A DNA stretch of 64,000 nt, taken from positions 1,736,001 to 1,800,000 of the forward strand of contig NZ_CP132294.1 of assembly GCF_030734285.1 (NCBI RefSeq). Reading direction: 5' to 3'. Below the pieces are notes generated by a model, which worked only from the letters and a program-made list of their open reading frames with translations, was not told where the DNA came from and made no database searches. The translations under genes were made by a program, and so were the position numbers. Positions 8,960 through 18,195 of this stretch are shown piece after piece (position 1 is the stretch's first letter; every line of letters starts with the position of its first letter). The DNA is from Natronococcus sp. AD-5 (GTDB taxonomy: Archaea; Halobacteriota; Halobacteria; Halobacteriales; Natrialbaceae).

Positions 8960-10288
8960 TTACCGACGGTAGTGTGGATTGCGTACCGACTCGGACGGAA
9001 CGGACATCTCGTCGAAGTAGCGCATTTCGTCGATTTTGCCGACCGAGCCGTCGGCGATGCGTCGGAATGTCTCCATGTAGACTTTGACGGTCACGTTGAT
9101 CGCCGTCCCCATGGCCATCTGCCCCCGGTCGCTGCTCTGGTGGCTGACCTCGTAGAGCAGCGCCGCGGCGTCGGTCCGGGGCGGCAGGGCCTCCTCGTAG
9201 GAACCCCAGAGCGGCCCGTAGCCGTAGCGATTGATTTTGTCGAGCCGGCCGCCGCCGCGAGCCTGGGCCGCATCCTTCGCTAAGACGCCGAGCTGGAGCG
9301 AGCGCCGCTGTGCATCCTCACTGAGGAAGACGTTTCCGCCGCCTTCCTCGATGTCGTCGGAGACGTCGGCGTACGCCGGCCCCTGTGGAGCCATCACGCT
9401 CATCATCGTCTGCCAGTCCGGGCCGGGCTCGTCGGCCGAATCGGGATCGACGGGCGCGTTCTGGTGGTGGTGGGTCAGCGCCCAGTCGGGATCGGCTGCG
9501 AGATAGGAGTCCGTTATCGCGCGCGTTTCGGGGTTGAGCCGCAGCCCGTGGTTCCAGATCGTCTCCGGCGGGTCGTCGATCGTCGGCTCGAGCGGGAGAT
9601 CGTCGGTCGACAAGTTGTAGCTCCAGTTACCGTACTCGTCCTGTTCCCAGGTCCCCTCGGATTCGTCCTCTTCCGGATCGAAGTCGGTGAGGATGCTGAA
9701 GTCGCGGTTGAGGTCGTAGCCGCCGACCTCGAGGTAGTCGTAGACGTAGTTGGGCTGCCGCACGGAGTCGCCCTCTTCCCACTCGGCCGTGTTGATCCGT
9801 CGTTGGATGCGCTCGCCCTCCTCGGCGAGCCCGTCGTCGCCCCGGAACTCGTTGCCGTCGGGGTTCGCGCTCGGAACGATCGTCAGCGTGAGATTGTCGA
9901 GGATCCCCTCGACCTCCGGCGAGGTGCCCTGAGCGAGTCGCTCGATGACCTTCACGATCGCCTGGACGCCGGCCGGTTCGTCGCCGTGGATCGCGTTGAT
10001 TAGGTGGACGCTCTCGTCGCCGTCGCCGAGCGTCACCTCCCAGATCGGGTCGTTTCTCCCGGCGGAGCGGCCGATCTCCTCGAGTTCGACGCGGTCACTG
10101 CGCTGGTCGATCCCCTCGAGCCGGTCGGCGAGTTCGTCGTTGTCGAGCAGCGACTCGTAGTTGATCGCGTTCTCGTTGGGCGCCCACGGCCCTCCCGGTC
10201 GATACCGGTCGTCACCGCTCGCGACTCCGGCGAGGCCCAGTGCCGACATCGACACACCTGTGGATTTAATGAAGGTTCTTCGATCCAT
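8960..10288 (-). CDS. M14-family zinc carboxypeptidase with Tat signal
   Basis: Predicted secreted metallocarboxypeptidase, 442 residues. A Tat signal is present at the start (DRRTFIKSTG, then a hydrophobic stretch ending near VASG at 25), without a lipobox Cys. Zinc-site residues are visible: AIHGDEPAG near residue 124 (His and Glu of H-x-x-E) and the later His in ALTHHHQNAP near 265. The probable general base Glu lies in LLYEVSHQSSDRG near 390. The ATG at 10286-10288 is chosen because it places the twin-Arg motif at the very N-terminus; an upstream in-frame start adds 16 atypical residues. Extracellular peptide or cell-wall-linked processing is likely; the substrate is unknown. Confidence 0.85.
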   Translation of the reverse strand: MDRRTFIKSTGVSMSALGLAGVASGDDRYRPGGPWAPNENAINYESLLDNDELADRLEGIDQRSDRVELEEIGRSAGRNDPIWEVTLGDGDESVHLINAIHGDEPAGVQAIVKVIERLAQGTSPEVEGILDNLTLTIVPSANPDGNEFRGDDGLAEEGERIQRRINTAEWEEGDSVRQPNYVYDYLEVGGYDLNRDFSILTDFDPEEDESEGTWEQDEYGNWSYNLSTDDLPLEPTIDDPPETIWNHGLRLNPETRAITDSYLAADPDWALTHHHQNAPVDPDSADEPGPDWQTMMSVMAPQGPAYADVSDDIEEGGGNVFLSEDAQRRSLQLGVLAKDAAQARGGGRLDKINRYGYGPLWGSYEEALPPRTDAAALLYEVSHQSSDRGQMAMGTAINVTVKVYMETFRRIADGSVGKIDEMRYFDEMSVPSESVRNPHYRR

Positions 10289-10421
10289 GGAAGTAACGCT
10301 GGCCGAACCTAACCGCGACACTGAAAAGAATGCCACTGGTCGGGACAGTATCTGAGAGCGACCGAAAACGGTATGCGAAAGGAGTGTAGGTGCGGCCCGC
10401 GCGACGAGTCGGCCGTCGCCC

Positions 10422-11765
10422 TCAGATCAGGCTCGCGCCGTCGAACTCGCCGCGGCTGTACTCGACGTCCAGCAGGTCGAGGATCGTCGGCGTGATGTCG
10501 AAGAGGTCGGCGTCGCCGATCGTCGCGTCGGGATCGTCGATGTACAGCGAGGTGTCGTCGAAGCTGTGCATGCCGTTGCGCGGCCCGGTGTCGAAGACCT
10601 CGGAGTCGGCCTTGAACCCGGACTTGAGGTCGAAGCCCTTGTTCGGGATCGCGACCAGATCCGGCGCGATGTCGTCGTGGTCGCCGCGGAACGCTGCTTC
10701 CTTCTCGACGACGCGGTCGACGACTTTCCGGCCCTCGGGGCCCTCGAGCGCTTCGAGTTCGGCCTTGAGTTCGTCCCGAACGTCGTCGTACTCCGCTTCG
10801 GGGACCGAACCGCGGGGTTCGCGGCCCTCGAGGTTGATGTAGAAGCGGCCGGGGATGAACGAGTAGGCTTTCGTCTCGTCGGCGATGTCGCTCAGTTCCT
10901 CGGGCTCGTCGGTGTCGAACGAGAGCCACCCCTCCTCGCGGAGCCACTCGTTGAAGTGGACCTCGTAGTCGAGGCTGGTGAAGCCGTGATCCGAGGCGAC
11001 GATCAGCGTGACGTCCTCGGGAAGCGCCTCGCGGAGGCGACCGACGTAGTCGTCGACCTTCTGGTAGAATTCGAGGAACTCGTCCTTGTACTCGCCGTCG
11101 CGCTCGTAATCCTTGAAGAGAAAGTGGTTGACCCTGTCGGTCGTCATGAAGACGCCGAAGAAGAGGTCCCAGTCGTCCTCCTCGATGTAGTGCTCGAACG
11201 CCTCGAACCGCGCGTCGATCGTCTCGTGGGCGTCCCGGATGAACTCCTCCTTGTTCTCCTCGTGACCGAGTTTCGGATTAACGTCGATCCGGTAGTCGAG
11301 CGTCTCGAGGTAGTCGCGGACGTCGTCGGGATAAGCGGCCTTCTCGAGATCGGGCGAGAGGAAGCCGGAAACCATCCGCTGGACGTTGCGCTGCGGCGGG
11401 AAAGTCACGGGAACGTTCATGACCGTCGCCTGTCGGCCCTCCTCCTGGACGCGGTTCCAGACCCGATCGGCCTGGACCTCGCGCCCCATCGGAACGTAGG
11501 TGTCGTACGTGCCGACTTCCCGGTCCTGGAATCCGTAGACCCCCGTCTCCCCGGGGTTCACGCCGGTCGTCAACGACGGCCAGCACGCGCTCGATTCGGG
11601 CGGGACGATACTCGAGATCTCGCTGGCCGTCCCATCTGCCGCGAGCGAGGCAAAGTTCGGGAACAAATCCTCGTTTTCCGAGAGGAGACTGTACGGCACT
11701 CCGTCGACTCCGATAAACGCGACCCGGGGGTTGTCGTCACCCCGCAATCGGTCGAACAGACCCAT
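10422..11765 (-). CDS. Alkaline phosphatase family / type I phosphodiesterase-nucleotide pyrophosphatase
   Basis: Cytoplasmic metal-dependent hydrolase of 447 residues in the alkaline-phosphatase superfamily. The first metal-site Asp sits in FIGVDGVPYSLL near residue 20. The nucleophile region ESSACWPSLTTGVNPG lies near 55-70, and the second metal site VASDHGF near residue 227. The ATG at 11763-11765 (MGLFDRLRGDD) is preferred; nine upstream codons are in frame but not family-like. Such haloarchaeal proteins are often labelled nucleotide pyrophosphatase or phosphodiesterase. The true substrate (nucleotide, sugar-phosphate or glycan) is not visible from sequence. Confidence 0.85.
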   Translation of the reverse strand: MGLFDRLRGDDNPRVAFIGVDGVPYSLLSENEDLFPNFASLAADGTASEISSIVPPESSACWPSLTTGVNPGETGVYGFQDREVGTYDTYVPMGREVQADRVWNRVQEEGRQATVMNVPVTFPPQRNVQRMVSGFLSPDLEKAAYPDDVRDYLETLDYRIDVNPKLGHEENKEEFIRDAHETIDARFEAFEHYIEEDDWDLFFGVFMTTDRVNHFLFKDYERDGEYKDEFLEFYQKVDDYVGRLREALPEDVTLIVASDHGFTSLDYEVHFNEWLREEGWLSFDTDEPEELSDIADETKAYSFIPGRFYINLEGREPRGSVPEAEYDDVRDELKAELEALEGPEGRKVVDRVVEKEAAFRGDHDDIAPDLVAIPNKGFDLKSGFKADSEVFDTGPRNGMHSFDDTSLYIDDPDATIGDADLFDITPTILDLLDVEYSRGEFDGASLI

Positions 11766-11912
11766 AGAGGGTCCTAGCCCGACCGCATACAAGAAGGTTC
11801 GTTTCGAGACACTGTTTCCGAGAACGGGTGGCGGTGTCCCTGATACTCGCGGTTGGATCTCTCGCGGGCACTACGGTGTGGAGGAGAAGACGACGACCGC
11901 CAATCGGGGGAG

Positions 11913-12053
11913 TTACGCGCCCGGCTCGCCCGTCGTCCGTCGGTCGGGCTCGAAGTTCGTCGGAACGACCGTCAGATGGGCCATTCCGGCACCGGATTCG
12001 GCCAGTTCGTCGGCCGACGCGGACTCTCGCGGGGACGGGTCGGTTGCTGCCAT
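11913..12053 (-). CDS. Tiny leaderless protein, 46 residues
   Basis: ATG 12051-12053 to TAA 11913-11915. The product is hydrophilic and acidic at the start and then reads GMAHLTVVPTNFEPDRRTT, a protein-like strand-turn segment. The AT-rich Box A (complement of 12081-12088, AATAAAAT) lies 28-35 nt before the start codon, exactly right for a leaderless transcript in an otherwise GC-rich stretch. That promoter position is the main reason to believe the gene. I do not recognise the function. Confidence 0.55.
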   Translation of the reverse strand: MAATDPSPRESASADELAESGAGMAHLTVVPTNFEPDRRTTGEPGA

Positions 12054-12080
12054 AACGGACGGTACTACGACGGCCCGCTC

Positions 12081-12088
12081 AATAAAAT
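12081..12088 (-). promoter_or_regulatory. Box A of the 46-residue gene
   Basis: The AATAAAAT block (TATA-like, ATTTTATT on the minus strand) is an isolated AT island 28-35 nt upstream of ATG 12053. It has no other gene to serve on that strand within 90 nt. Confidence 0.5.
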
Positions 12089-12178
12089 TACCCATGCTCA
12101 TAATGCATGCGGCGACGGGACGGAGATAACTCTGGTGAATCCGACGAAACCGATACCGACAGAAGAGGCGACGGACCG

Positions 12179-12712
12179 CTATTCGAAGTGCTCTTCGTAG
12201 AGATCCTGGGCGTGTTCGATCGCGTCGTACGCCGCCTGGCGATCCTCCCAGCCCAGCGTCTCGACTTCTTTGCCCTCCTCTAAGTTCTTGTAGGTCGCGA
12301 AGAACTCGTCGATCTCGTCGCGCTGTTGCTGCGGAATGTCCTCGAGGTCCTCGATGTGATCGTAGCGCGGGTCCTCGGTCGGGACGGCGATGACTTTGTC
12401 GTCCTGTTCGCCGTCGTCGTCCATCTTCATGAGCGCGACCGGACGAGCCTCGATGACGCAGCCGGGGAAGGTCTGGTCCTCGACGAGGACGAGCACGTCG
12501 AAGGGGTCCTCGTCGTCGTAGTACGACTGCGGGATGAAGCCGTAGTCCGAGGGGTAGTGAACGTTCGAGTGGAGCACGCGGTCGAGGACGACGCCGGGAA
12601 CGTCCTTGTCGTACTCGTACTTGTTGCGCTCGCCTTTGAGACACTCGACGATAGCGTAGATCTCTTCGGGCGGATTCGGTCCCGTCTCGAGGTCTTCCCA
12701 GAGATTGACCAT
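12179..12712 (-). CDS. ppa: Inorganic pyrophosphatase
   Basis: Family I soluble pyrophosphatase that hydrolyses PPi and drives nucleotide and tRNA-charging reactions; 177 residues, the usual size. The family signature with three Asp is present in YYDDEDPFDVLVLVED. The active-site Lys, Tyr and Arg are visible in GERNKYEYDKD and SNVHYPSDYGFIP. ATG 12710-12712 gives the canonical beginning MVNLWEDLETGPNPPEEIYAIVE. Codons upstream are open but contain the likely Box A (TTTTTGA, complement of about 12734-12740), so they are not translated. Confidence 0.96.
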   Translation of the reverse strand: MVNLWEDLETGPNPPEEIYAIVECLKGERNKYEYDKDVPGVVLDRVLHSNVHYPSDYGFIPQSYYDDEDPFDVLVLVEDQTFPGCVIEARPVALMKMDDDGEQDDKVIAVPTEDPRYDHIEDLEDIPQQQRDEIDEFFATYKNLEEGKEVETLGWEDRQAAYDAIEHAQDLYEEHFE

Positions 12713-12885
12713 GTACCTGAAACTCCACGGTGGATCAAAAAGTACTTTCGTAATCGTGTTGGAGATCACAGGTGACGGCTGACGGACAGCCGGCAGAGTC
12801 AGGTCCAGATACACCACCGCGTCTGGGTCGACGCGGCCGGTTAGACGCGGTCTGACCGGTCGATCCGAACGAATAGTTGACAAGT

Positions 12886-12893
12886 CTTAAATA
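12886..12893 (+). promoter_or_regulatory. Box A of the PadR gene
   Basis: CTTAAATA lies 23-30 nt before ATG 12916, standing out from the GC-rich surroundings. Typical spacing for a haloarchaeal leaderless promoter. Confidence 0.5.
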
Positions 12894-12915
12894 GTTTGGT
12901 GACATTTGCGCAGCT

Positions 12916-13275
12916 ATGTCAGAGGCACAATCAATCACCGGCGGTCAGAGTATCGCACGCGAACTCACTGCGTTCCAGAACAACATCCTCATCATCCTCG
13001 CCAAGGAGCCGATGTACGGGCTGGCGATCAAACGGGAACTCGAGGATTACTACGGGACGGAGGTCAACCACGGCCGACTCTACCCCAACCTCGACGAGCT
13101 CGTCGAGCTGGGGCTGGTCGAGAAGAGCGAACTCGACAAACGAACGAACCAGTACTCCCTGACCGACGAGGGCTACGAGGCCGTTCTCGACGGCGTCCAG
13201 TGGACGCTCTCGAAGGTCGTCACCGGCGACGACCGCGCGGACGAGATCCGCGAGATCGTCGACGAGAGCTACTGA
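12916..13275 (+). CDS. PadR-family winged-helix transcriptional regulator
   Basis: DNA-binding regulator of 119 residues. The PadR winged helix is clear: LTAFQNNILIILAKEPMYGLAIKRELEDYYG, then the recognition segment VNHGRLYPNLDELVELGLVEK and the wing RTNQYSLTDEGYEAV. The C-terminal helix is short, as in the compact haloarchaeal PadR proteins. It is monocistronic: it diverges from ppa and converges with the rnhA pair. Targets are unknown. Confidence 0.92.
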   Translation: MSEAQSITGGQSIARELTAFQNNILIILAKEPMYGLAIKRELEDYYGTEVNHGRLYPNLDELVELGLVEKSELDKRTNQYSLTDEGYEAVLDGVQWTLSKVVTGDDRADEIREIVDESY

Positions 13276-13277
13276 AC

Positions 13278-13886
13278 CTAGGACGGCTGCATCCGGAACT
13301 CGGGCACCGGCTCATCGGCCGTCTCGAAGACGAGACGGATCGATTCATCGATCACGTCTCGCTGTTTTGCCGACGGCCACGCGTTCCGCACGAAGTAGTC
13401 GGTACGGAACTCCTCGAGTTCCGCGGCCGTCGCGGATTCGATCGGTTTCGCGTAGTGATTTCCGAAGAAGTCCGCGAGCGCGATCGCGTTGTCGCCGTGA
13501 ACGTCGCCGTGGGTCGTCCTGACCTCGGCGGCGAGCTCGCGGTTACGTTCGTCTACCGCGCCCCAGTCGTCGGGGTCTTCGGCGCCCTCGAGCGGAATCT
13601 CGATCGCGCGCGAGATGTCCTCGATTCGATCCGTCCTGATAACGCCGTCCGCGTGCCACTCCGCGGGGTGGAGCACGAGGGTCGCGTCGTCCGCTTCCCG
13701 AACACGTGCGGTGAAGTCGTATTCGTCGAGCAGCCGATCGCGTCTGTCGAGGTGGGCCGCGCGCTCGTTCTCGTCGATCGCAGTGCGAGCGAGTCGCGTG
13801 AGGCGTTCGGCGTCGTTCACGACGTTGCCCTGGAGCTCTTCGTCCTCGCTCTCGGAGGCGCCGTCGCCGGCGGTTCGATCGCTCAT
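13278..13886 (-). CDS. rnhA operon protein (haloarchaeal, DUF7108-like)
   Basis: A 202-residue acidic protein found next to rnhA in many haloarchaea and usually named after that position. It is predicted mostly alpha/beta, with no catalytic motif I recognise. The start ATG 13884-13886 lies 55 nt beyond the rnhA stop; an upstream in-frame ATG adds 16 basic residues and is less likely. It follows rnhA on the same strand, so the two are probably co-transcribed. Its stop lies 2 nt from the end of the convergent PadR gene. Confidence 0.8.
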   Translation of the reverse strand: MSDRTAGDGASESEDEELQGNVVNDAERLTRLARTAIDENERAAHLDRRDRLLDEYDFTARVREADDATLVLHPAEWHADGVIRTDRIEDISRAIEIPLEGAEDPDDWGAVDERNRELAAEVRTTHGDVHGDNAIALADFFGNHYAKPIESATAAELEEFRTDYFVRNAWPSAKQRDVIDESIRLVFETADEPVPEFRMQPS

Positions 13887-13941
13887 ACGCACGGTTCGCG
13901 CTCGAGGTTTTTTCGCTTGCCGATCCGTCCTCAAGGGGGGG

Positions 13942-14535
13942 TTACCCTTGGTCCAGCGCCTCGTTTGCGAGTCCGTCCGCGCGGTCGTTGACCTCGCGCG
14001 GAACGTACTCGAGCGTCCACTCGTCGAACGACGAGAGCAGTTCGAGCGCGGTCACCCGCCGTTCGCGGAGTTCGGGATTGTGGGTGTCGTACTCGCCGCG
14101 GACCTGTTTGACGATGAGTTCCGAGTCGCCTCGGACGTGAACCTCGCCGTACCCGTAGTCCCGGGCCGCCTCGAGGGCCGTGATCAGCGCCGTGTACTCC
14201 GCCTGGTTGTTCGTCGCGCGGCCGATCCGTTTGCTCCCCTCGGCGACGATGCCGTCGCCGGTGACGATCACCCAGCCGATAGCCGCGGGGCCAGGATTGC
14301 CGCGACTGGCCCCGTCGAAGTAGACGTGGGCGCGGCCGCCGCCCTCGCGGAGCAGCGCCTCGAGTTTCCTGGGGTTTTCGCCCTGGATCACGACCTTGTC
14401 GTCGTACGCGACCGCCGTCGCGCCGCCGCGTGCGGCCCGCCAGCGTTCGTGATCGGTGTTTCCGGGCTCGACGGTCACGCCCGCGTCCTCGAGACGGTCA
14501 CGCGCTACGTCGACGTCGCACTCGATGACCGGCAT
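13942..14535 (-). CDS. rnhA: Ribonuclease HI
   Basis: Cleaves the RNA strand of RNA/DNA hybrids, acting on R-loops and Okazaki primers. The 197-residue protein has an N-terminal domain of about 65 residues and then an RNase H fold. The four metal-binding acidic residues are visible: Asp in VYFDGASRGNPGP, Glu in NNQAEYTAL, Asp in VRGDSELIV and Asp in NDRADGLAN. The N-terminal extension is the haloarchaeal form seen in the Halobacterium enzyme. First gene of the two-gene unit with the rnhA operon protein. Confidence 0.95.
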   Translation of the reverse strand: MPVIECDVDVARDRLEDAGVTVEPGNTDHERWRAARGGATAVAYDDKVVIQGENPRKLEALLREGGGRAHVYFDGASRGNPGPAAIGWVIVTGDGIVAEGSKRIGRATNNQAEYTALITALEAARDYGYGEVHVRGDSELIVKQVRGEYDTHNPELRERRVTALELLSSFDEWTLEYVPREVNDRADGLANEALDQG

Positions 14536-14663
14536 TCGTGACTGAGGTCGAGCAGAACCGGATAAATGTTTTCCGGTTTCAACGCGTAAACCTCGAGTAT
14601 GAACGCCTGTACGTGCGTTTTTCGGCGAATTCGACTCGGCGGCCGAAAACGGAACCCCAGAAC

Positions 14664-14671
14664 TTATATAT
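14664..14671 (+). promoter_or_regulatory. Box A of the tfb gene
   Basis: TTATATAT lies 27-34 nt upstream of ATG 14698. A second AT block, CTATAAAA (14685-14692), sits too close to the start codon to serve a transcript including the ATG, but could be bound by TBP and modulate the first. Confidence 0.55.
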
Positions 14672-14697
14672 CATGGTAGTACTACTATAAAAGCGCG

Positions 14698-15660
14698 ATG
14701 ACACGGTCCACCCGCCAGCGGGAGCGAATGCGTGAGACGGACGAGACCGAGGATCAGGAGGGGGTACGTGCCTGCCCCGAGTGTGAATCGGACAATCTCG
14801 TAAAAGACTCCGACAGGGGAGAGCTCATCTGCGAAGATTGTGGGCTCGTCGTGGAGGAGGAGAAGATCGATCCTGGTCCAGAGTGGCGGGCGTTCAATCA
14901 CCAGGAACGTCAGGAGAAGTCCCGCGTCGGCGCGCCGACGACCCAGACGATGCACGACAAGGGGCTGACGACCACGATCGACTGGAAGGACAAAGACGCC
15001 TACGGTCGTTCGATTTCCTCGAAAAAGCGCAGTCAGATGCACCGACTGCGCAAGTGGCAGGAACGCATCCGAACGAAGGACGCCGGCGAGCGGAACCTGC
15101 AGTTCGCGCTCTCCGAAATCGACCGGATGGCCTCGGCGCTGGGCGTCCCGCGATCGGTTCGCGAGGTGGCGTCGGTCATCTACCGACGCGCGCTCAAAGA
15201 GGACCTCATCCGCGGGCGGTCCATCGAGGGCGTCGCCACGTCCGCGCTGTACGCCGCCTGCCGGAAGGAAGGAATTCCGCGCAGCCTAGAAGAAATCTCG
15301 GAAGTCTCACGCGTCGAACGAAAGGAGATCGGTCGCACGTATCGGTACATCTCGCAGGAACTCGGCCTCGAGATGCGCCCCGTCGACCCGAAAAAGTACG
15401 TCCCGCGCTTCTGTTCTGAACTCGAACTGTCCGAGGAGGTCCAGACCAAGGCCAACGAAATCATCGAGAAGACGGCCGAGGAAGGGCTCCTCTCGGGCAA
15501 GTCACCGACCGGCTACGCCGCGGCCGCGATCTACGCCGCGTCCCTGCTCTGCAACGAAAAGAAGACCCAGCGCGAGGTCGCAGACGTCGCGCAGGTGACC
15601 GAAGTCACGATCCGGAACCGGTACCAGGAACAGATCGAAGCGATGGGGATCCACGGCTAA
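14698..15660 (+). CDS. tfb: Transcription initiation factor IIB (TFB)
   Basis: Recruits RNA polymerase to TBP-bound promoters. The 320-residue protein shows the full layout: N-terminal zinc ribbon with CPEC at 26-29 and CEDC at 45-48, then the B-reader/linker region ([12 protein letters not shown] and [14 protein letters not shown]), then two cyclin folds. The helix-turn-helix that contacts the BRE is visible at the end ([19 protein letters not shown]). Haloarchaea carry several TFB paralogues; which one this is cannot be decided here. Confidence 0.96.
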   Translation: MTRSTRQRERMRETDETEDQEGVRACPECESDNLVKDSDRGELICEDCGLVVEEEKIDPGPEWRAFNHQERQEKSRVGAPTTQTMHDKGLTTTIDWKDKDAYGRSISSKKRSQMHRLRKWQERIRTKDAGERNLQFALSEIDRMASALGVPRSVREVASVIYRRALKEDLIRGRSIEGVATSALYAACRKEGIPRSLEEISEVSRVERKEIGRTYRYISQELGLEMRPVDPKKYVPRFCSELELSEEVQTKANEIIEKTAEEGLLSGKSPTGYAAAAIYAASLLCNEKKTQREVADVAQVTEVTIRNRYQEQIEAMGIHG

Positions 15661-15859
15661 CTCCGCCGCAGCACCTTTTATCGCAGACCGCGTCGCTCGC
15701 CGAGCCGTCGCGCCCGGCGGCGGAATCGAATCCGACGCCGCTCCCCGCGAGTCTCGAGGCCGCACTGGCTCGAGAAACGCGACGCCCTCCGAGTCGATCG
15801 AGAACGGGATCCGAAGGGATCCAACGCGGCGGGGTCGCGGCCCGATCCGGACGGGTTCG

Positions 15860-16510
15860 TCAGTCGTCCTTGCCGACGCTGATAACCTGCAGCAGCGAGT
15901 AGACCGGAACGCCGTCGAGTTCCTCGACGCCCTGCTTGTCCGCCAGGACGACGCACGCGAGCGGCTCGCCCCCCTCGGCGCGGATCGCCGCGATCGTTTC
16001 GCGCATCGTCGTGCCGCTGGTGATGGTGTCGTCGACGACGTAACACTCGCGGTTGCGGATTCCGGCGAAGTTACGCGAGAACGTTCCGCCGAGATCCTCG
16101 ATGTCGCCTTCCTCCCACTGGTGTTTGGCCGGCGTGTACGTCGAGAGGTCGGTCCCGAGTTCGCGCGCGATGAGCGTGGCGATGGGGGCGCCCGCCTTCT
16201 CGATGCCGACCGTCAGATCGACGTCCTCGCCGTGTTTGGCGAGCAGGTCGGCCATCGCCTCCGCGATCGCTCCCATCCGCTTGCTGTCGCGGCCGACCGC
16301 CGACCAGTCGACGTGAATGTCCTGCGGGCCGCCGGCGCCGGTCGCCGGCCGCGTCGTCCGGTCCGTCGGCTCGGTCGAGACGCCGCTGCGCTCGACCAGC
16401 CAGCTGGCGGTCTCTCGAGAGACGTTCAGTTCGTCCGCGATTTCGCCCTTCGAGAGCCCCTGGTCCGCGAGTTCTGCGGCACTCTCGATGAGATCGTCAA
16501 CGTTTTTCAT
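15860..16510 (-). CDS. gfcR: GfcR-type transcriptional regulator (HTH plus phosphoribosyltransferase-like domain)
   Basis: A 216-residue protein that joins an N-terminal helix-turn-helix (residues about 5-40, GLSKGEIADELNVSRETASWLV) to an orotate-phosphoribosyltransferase-like domain with the PRPP loop CYVVDDTITSGTTMRE. In Haloferax volcanii the orthologue GfcR activates sugar-catabolic genes; the same role is inferred here. ATG 16508-16510 is supported by a Box A (complement of 16531-16539) 21-29 nt upstream; codons further upstream are open but contain that promoter. Often misannotated as orotate phosphoribosyltransferase. Confidence 0.88.
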   Translation of the reverse strand: MKNVDDLIESAAELADQGLSKGEIADELNVSRETASWLVERSGVSTEPTDRTTRPATGAGGPQDIHVDWSAVGRDSKRMGAIAEAMADLLAKHGEDVDLTVGIEKAGAPIATLIARELGTDLSTYTPAKHQWEEGDIEDLGGTFSRNFAGIRNRECYVVDDTITSGTTMRETIAAIRAEGGEPLACVVLADKQGVEELDGVPVYSLLQVISVGKDD

Positions 16511-16530
16511 ACCGGGAAGTTCGGACGCCG

Positions 16531-16539
16531 TTTTTATAG
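16531..16539 (-). promoter_or_regulatory. Box A of gfcR
   Basis: CTATAAAAA on the minus strand, 21-29 nt before ATG 16510, matching a leaderless archaeal promoter and fixing the start of the regulator. Confidence 0.55.
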
Positions 16540-16799
16540 GAGTATCGCAGTCGACGAACATCACCTCGAAATCCGCGAAACCGAAGCGCGGAACCGCGAG
16601 TTCCGGAACCGTTCCGCGAAACCACAACGACGAATGCACCGTTCCGTTCGCCGCCATCCGCCTCTCTCGCTCGATCCGGCATCGACGAGACGGCGCGTAT
16701 CCCGGTGCGATGGCCGTCGCGGGCCTCGCCGACGCGTCGCCTTTCGAAAAACTGTCAGTATCGACAATCGTTATCCCCCGCGTCCCCCGTATTCCGTGT

Positions 16800-18050
16800 A
16801 TGGAACGGTACGATCTCGTCTACCGGCTCTACGACGAGTACGATACGAAGGCGCTGCGGGAGTACCAGGAGTTCGTCGACGTTTTCCCCGCGATCGACTC
16901 GCGGGTCGCCCTGGAGCACTGGCAGGAAGCCAACGAGGAACTCGAGGAGCGAAAGGACGAGATCCGGTCGTCGTTCGCGGCCGGCGAGACGTTCGCCGAG
17001 ATCGCCTCGCGGGCGACGCGCGACCAGGCGTTCACCGCGCTGGATCTCGACGCGAAGTACGGCCGCGCGGTGAACGTGCTGGTGCTCGACGTCGACGAGA
17101 CGCTGCGCTCCGCCGGCGGGACCGACAACGAGATCCCCCGGGACACGCTGCACGTCCTGACGGAGTTTCACGAGGCCGGCGTGCCGATCGTGATCTGTAC
17201 GGGCCAGACCCTGGAGAACGTCAAGGGGTTCGCCATCCAGGGGCTGGGCAGCGAGATCGTCCACTCAGGAGAGCTCTCGATCGTCTACGAGGCGGGGACG
17301 GGCGTGTTCACCCCGGGCCACGGCGCGGAGACGAAGCAGTTGCTCTACGAGGAACTGGATGACGAGATCCGCGACGTCTTCGACGAAGTCCGAGCGCGCG
17401 TCCTCCCGGAGGCGCCCGACTCGCTTCGACGCGGCTGTCACCTGCAGGGAAACGAGTTCAACGTCACGATGAAACCCAACTACGAGACGGGTTCGTCGGA
17501 CGCCAGGGAGATCATCGACGAGGCGCTGGTCTACCTGATCGAGCTGCTCGCGGACGCCGTCAGCGACGCGGTCGAGTACGATGCGAACGGCGAGACCGTC
17601 GTCGACTGGACGCGCGCGTTCTACGCCGCCCAGGATCCCGAGATCCGCGCCGTCCTCGAGGGGAGCGGCGCCTATCCCGACCTCGACGCCGACGGCGTCC
17701 CCGACGCGCTCGCGGACGTACTCGAGCGCATCGACGTCGCCTACTACGAGGCCGACGCCGCCGAGATCGGCAGCCTCGAACTGAACAAGGTGGTCGGCGT
17801 CGAGCGCGCGCTGGAGGTGCTCGGCGTCGACGTCCCGTTCGCGCTCGTGATGGGCGACTCGAAGAGCGACCGCCGCGTGATGCAGTGGGTCGACGAGAAC
17901 GACGCCGGGATCGCGGCCGCTCCGGAACACGCCTCGCGGGACACCTTAGAGCACGTCCTCGAGACCGACGAACTCGTCTTCGATCGCGGAAAGAGCGTCG
18001 ACGTATTGCAGACGGTGTACGCGCTGAATCGACTGGCGAGACTCGAGTAA
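16800..18050 (+). CDS. HAD-superfamily hydrolase, long form
   Basis: A 416-residue protein. Residues 1-90 are a helical, charged N-terminal region (YDEYDTKALREYQEF..., EERKDEIRSSFAAGE). The HAD core begins near residue 92 with LVLDVDETLRS (nucleophile Asp and acid/base Asp). Motif II Thr is in VIVICTGQTLENV, and motifs III/IV are LELNKVVGVERAL and VMGDSKSDRRVM near the end. The long insert resembles Cof-type phosphatases. Substrate unknown. Start ATG 16800-16802; the frame is open upstream but non-coding in character. Monocistronic and divergent from gfcR, with 289 nt between them. Confidence 0.82.
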   Translation: MERYDLVYRLYDEYDTKALREYQEFVDVFPAIDSRVALEHWQEANEELEERKDEIRSSFAAGETFAEIASRATRDQAFTALDLDAKYGRAVNVLVLDVDETLRSAGGTDNEIPRDTLHVLTEFHEAGVPIVICTGQTLENVKGFAIQGLGSEIVHSGELSIVYEAGTGVFTPGHGAETKQLLYEELDDEIRDVFDEVRARVLPEAPDSLRRGCHLQGNEFNVTMKPNYETGSSDAREIIDEALVYLIELLADAVSDAVEYDANGETVVDWTRAFYAAQDPEIRAVLEGSGAYPDLDADGVPDALADVLERIDVAYYEADAAEIGSLELNKVVGVERALEVLGVDVPFALVMGDSKSDRRVMQWVDENDAGIAAAPEHASRDTLEHVLETDELVFDRGKSVDVLQTVYALNRLARLE

Positions 18051-18195
18051 TCGCGCCTCGAACCCTTCTTAAATCGCTGGAATATATAGGCCTACTCATC
18101 AACCGTATCGGGGCTGTCTCTCCGTCCAACACGATCCGAGCGTACCGTCGCCGATACGCGCGAGACGCGCGGACGACCCGGATCGGGTGGTCACT

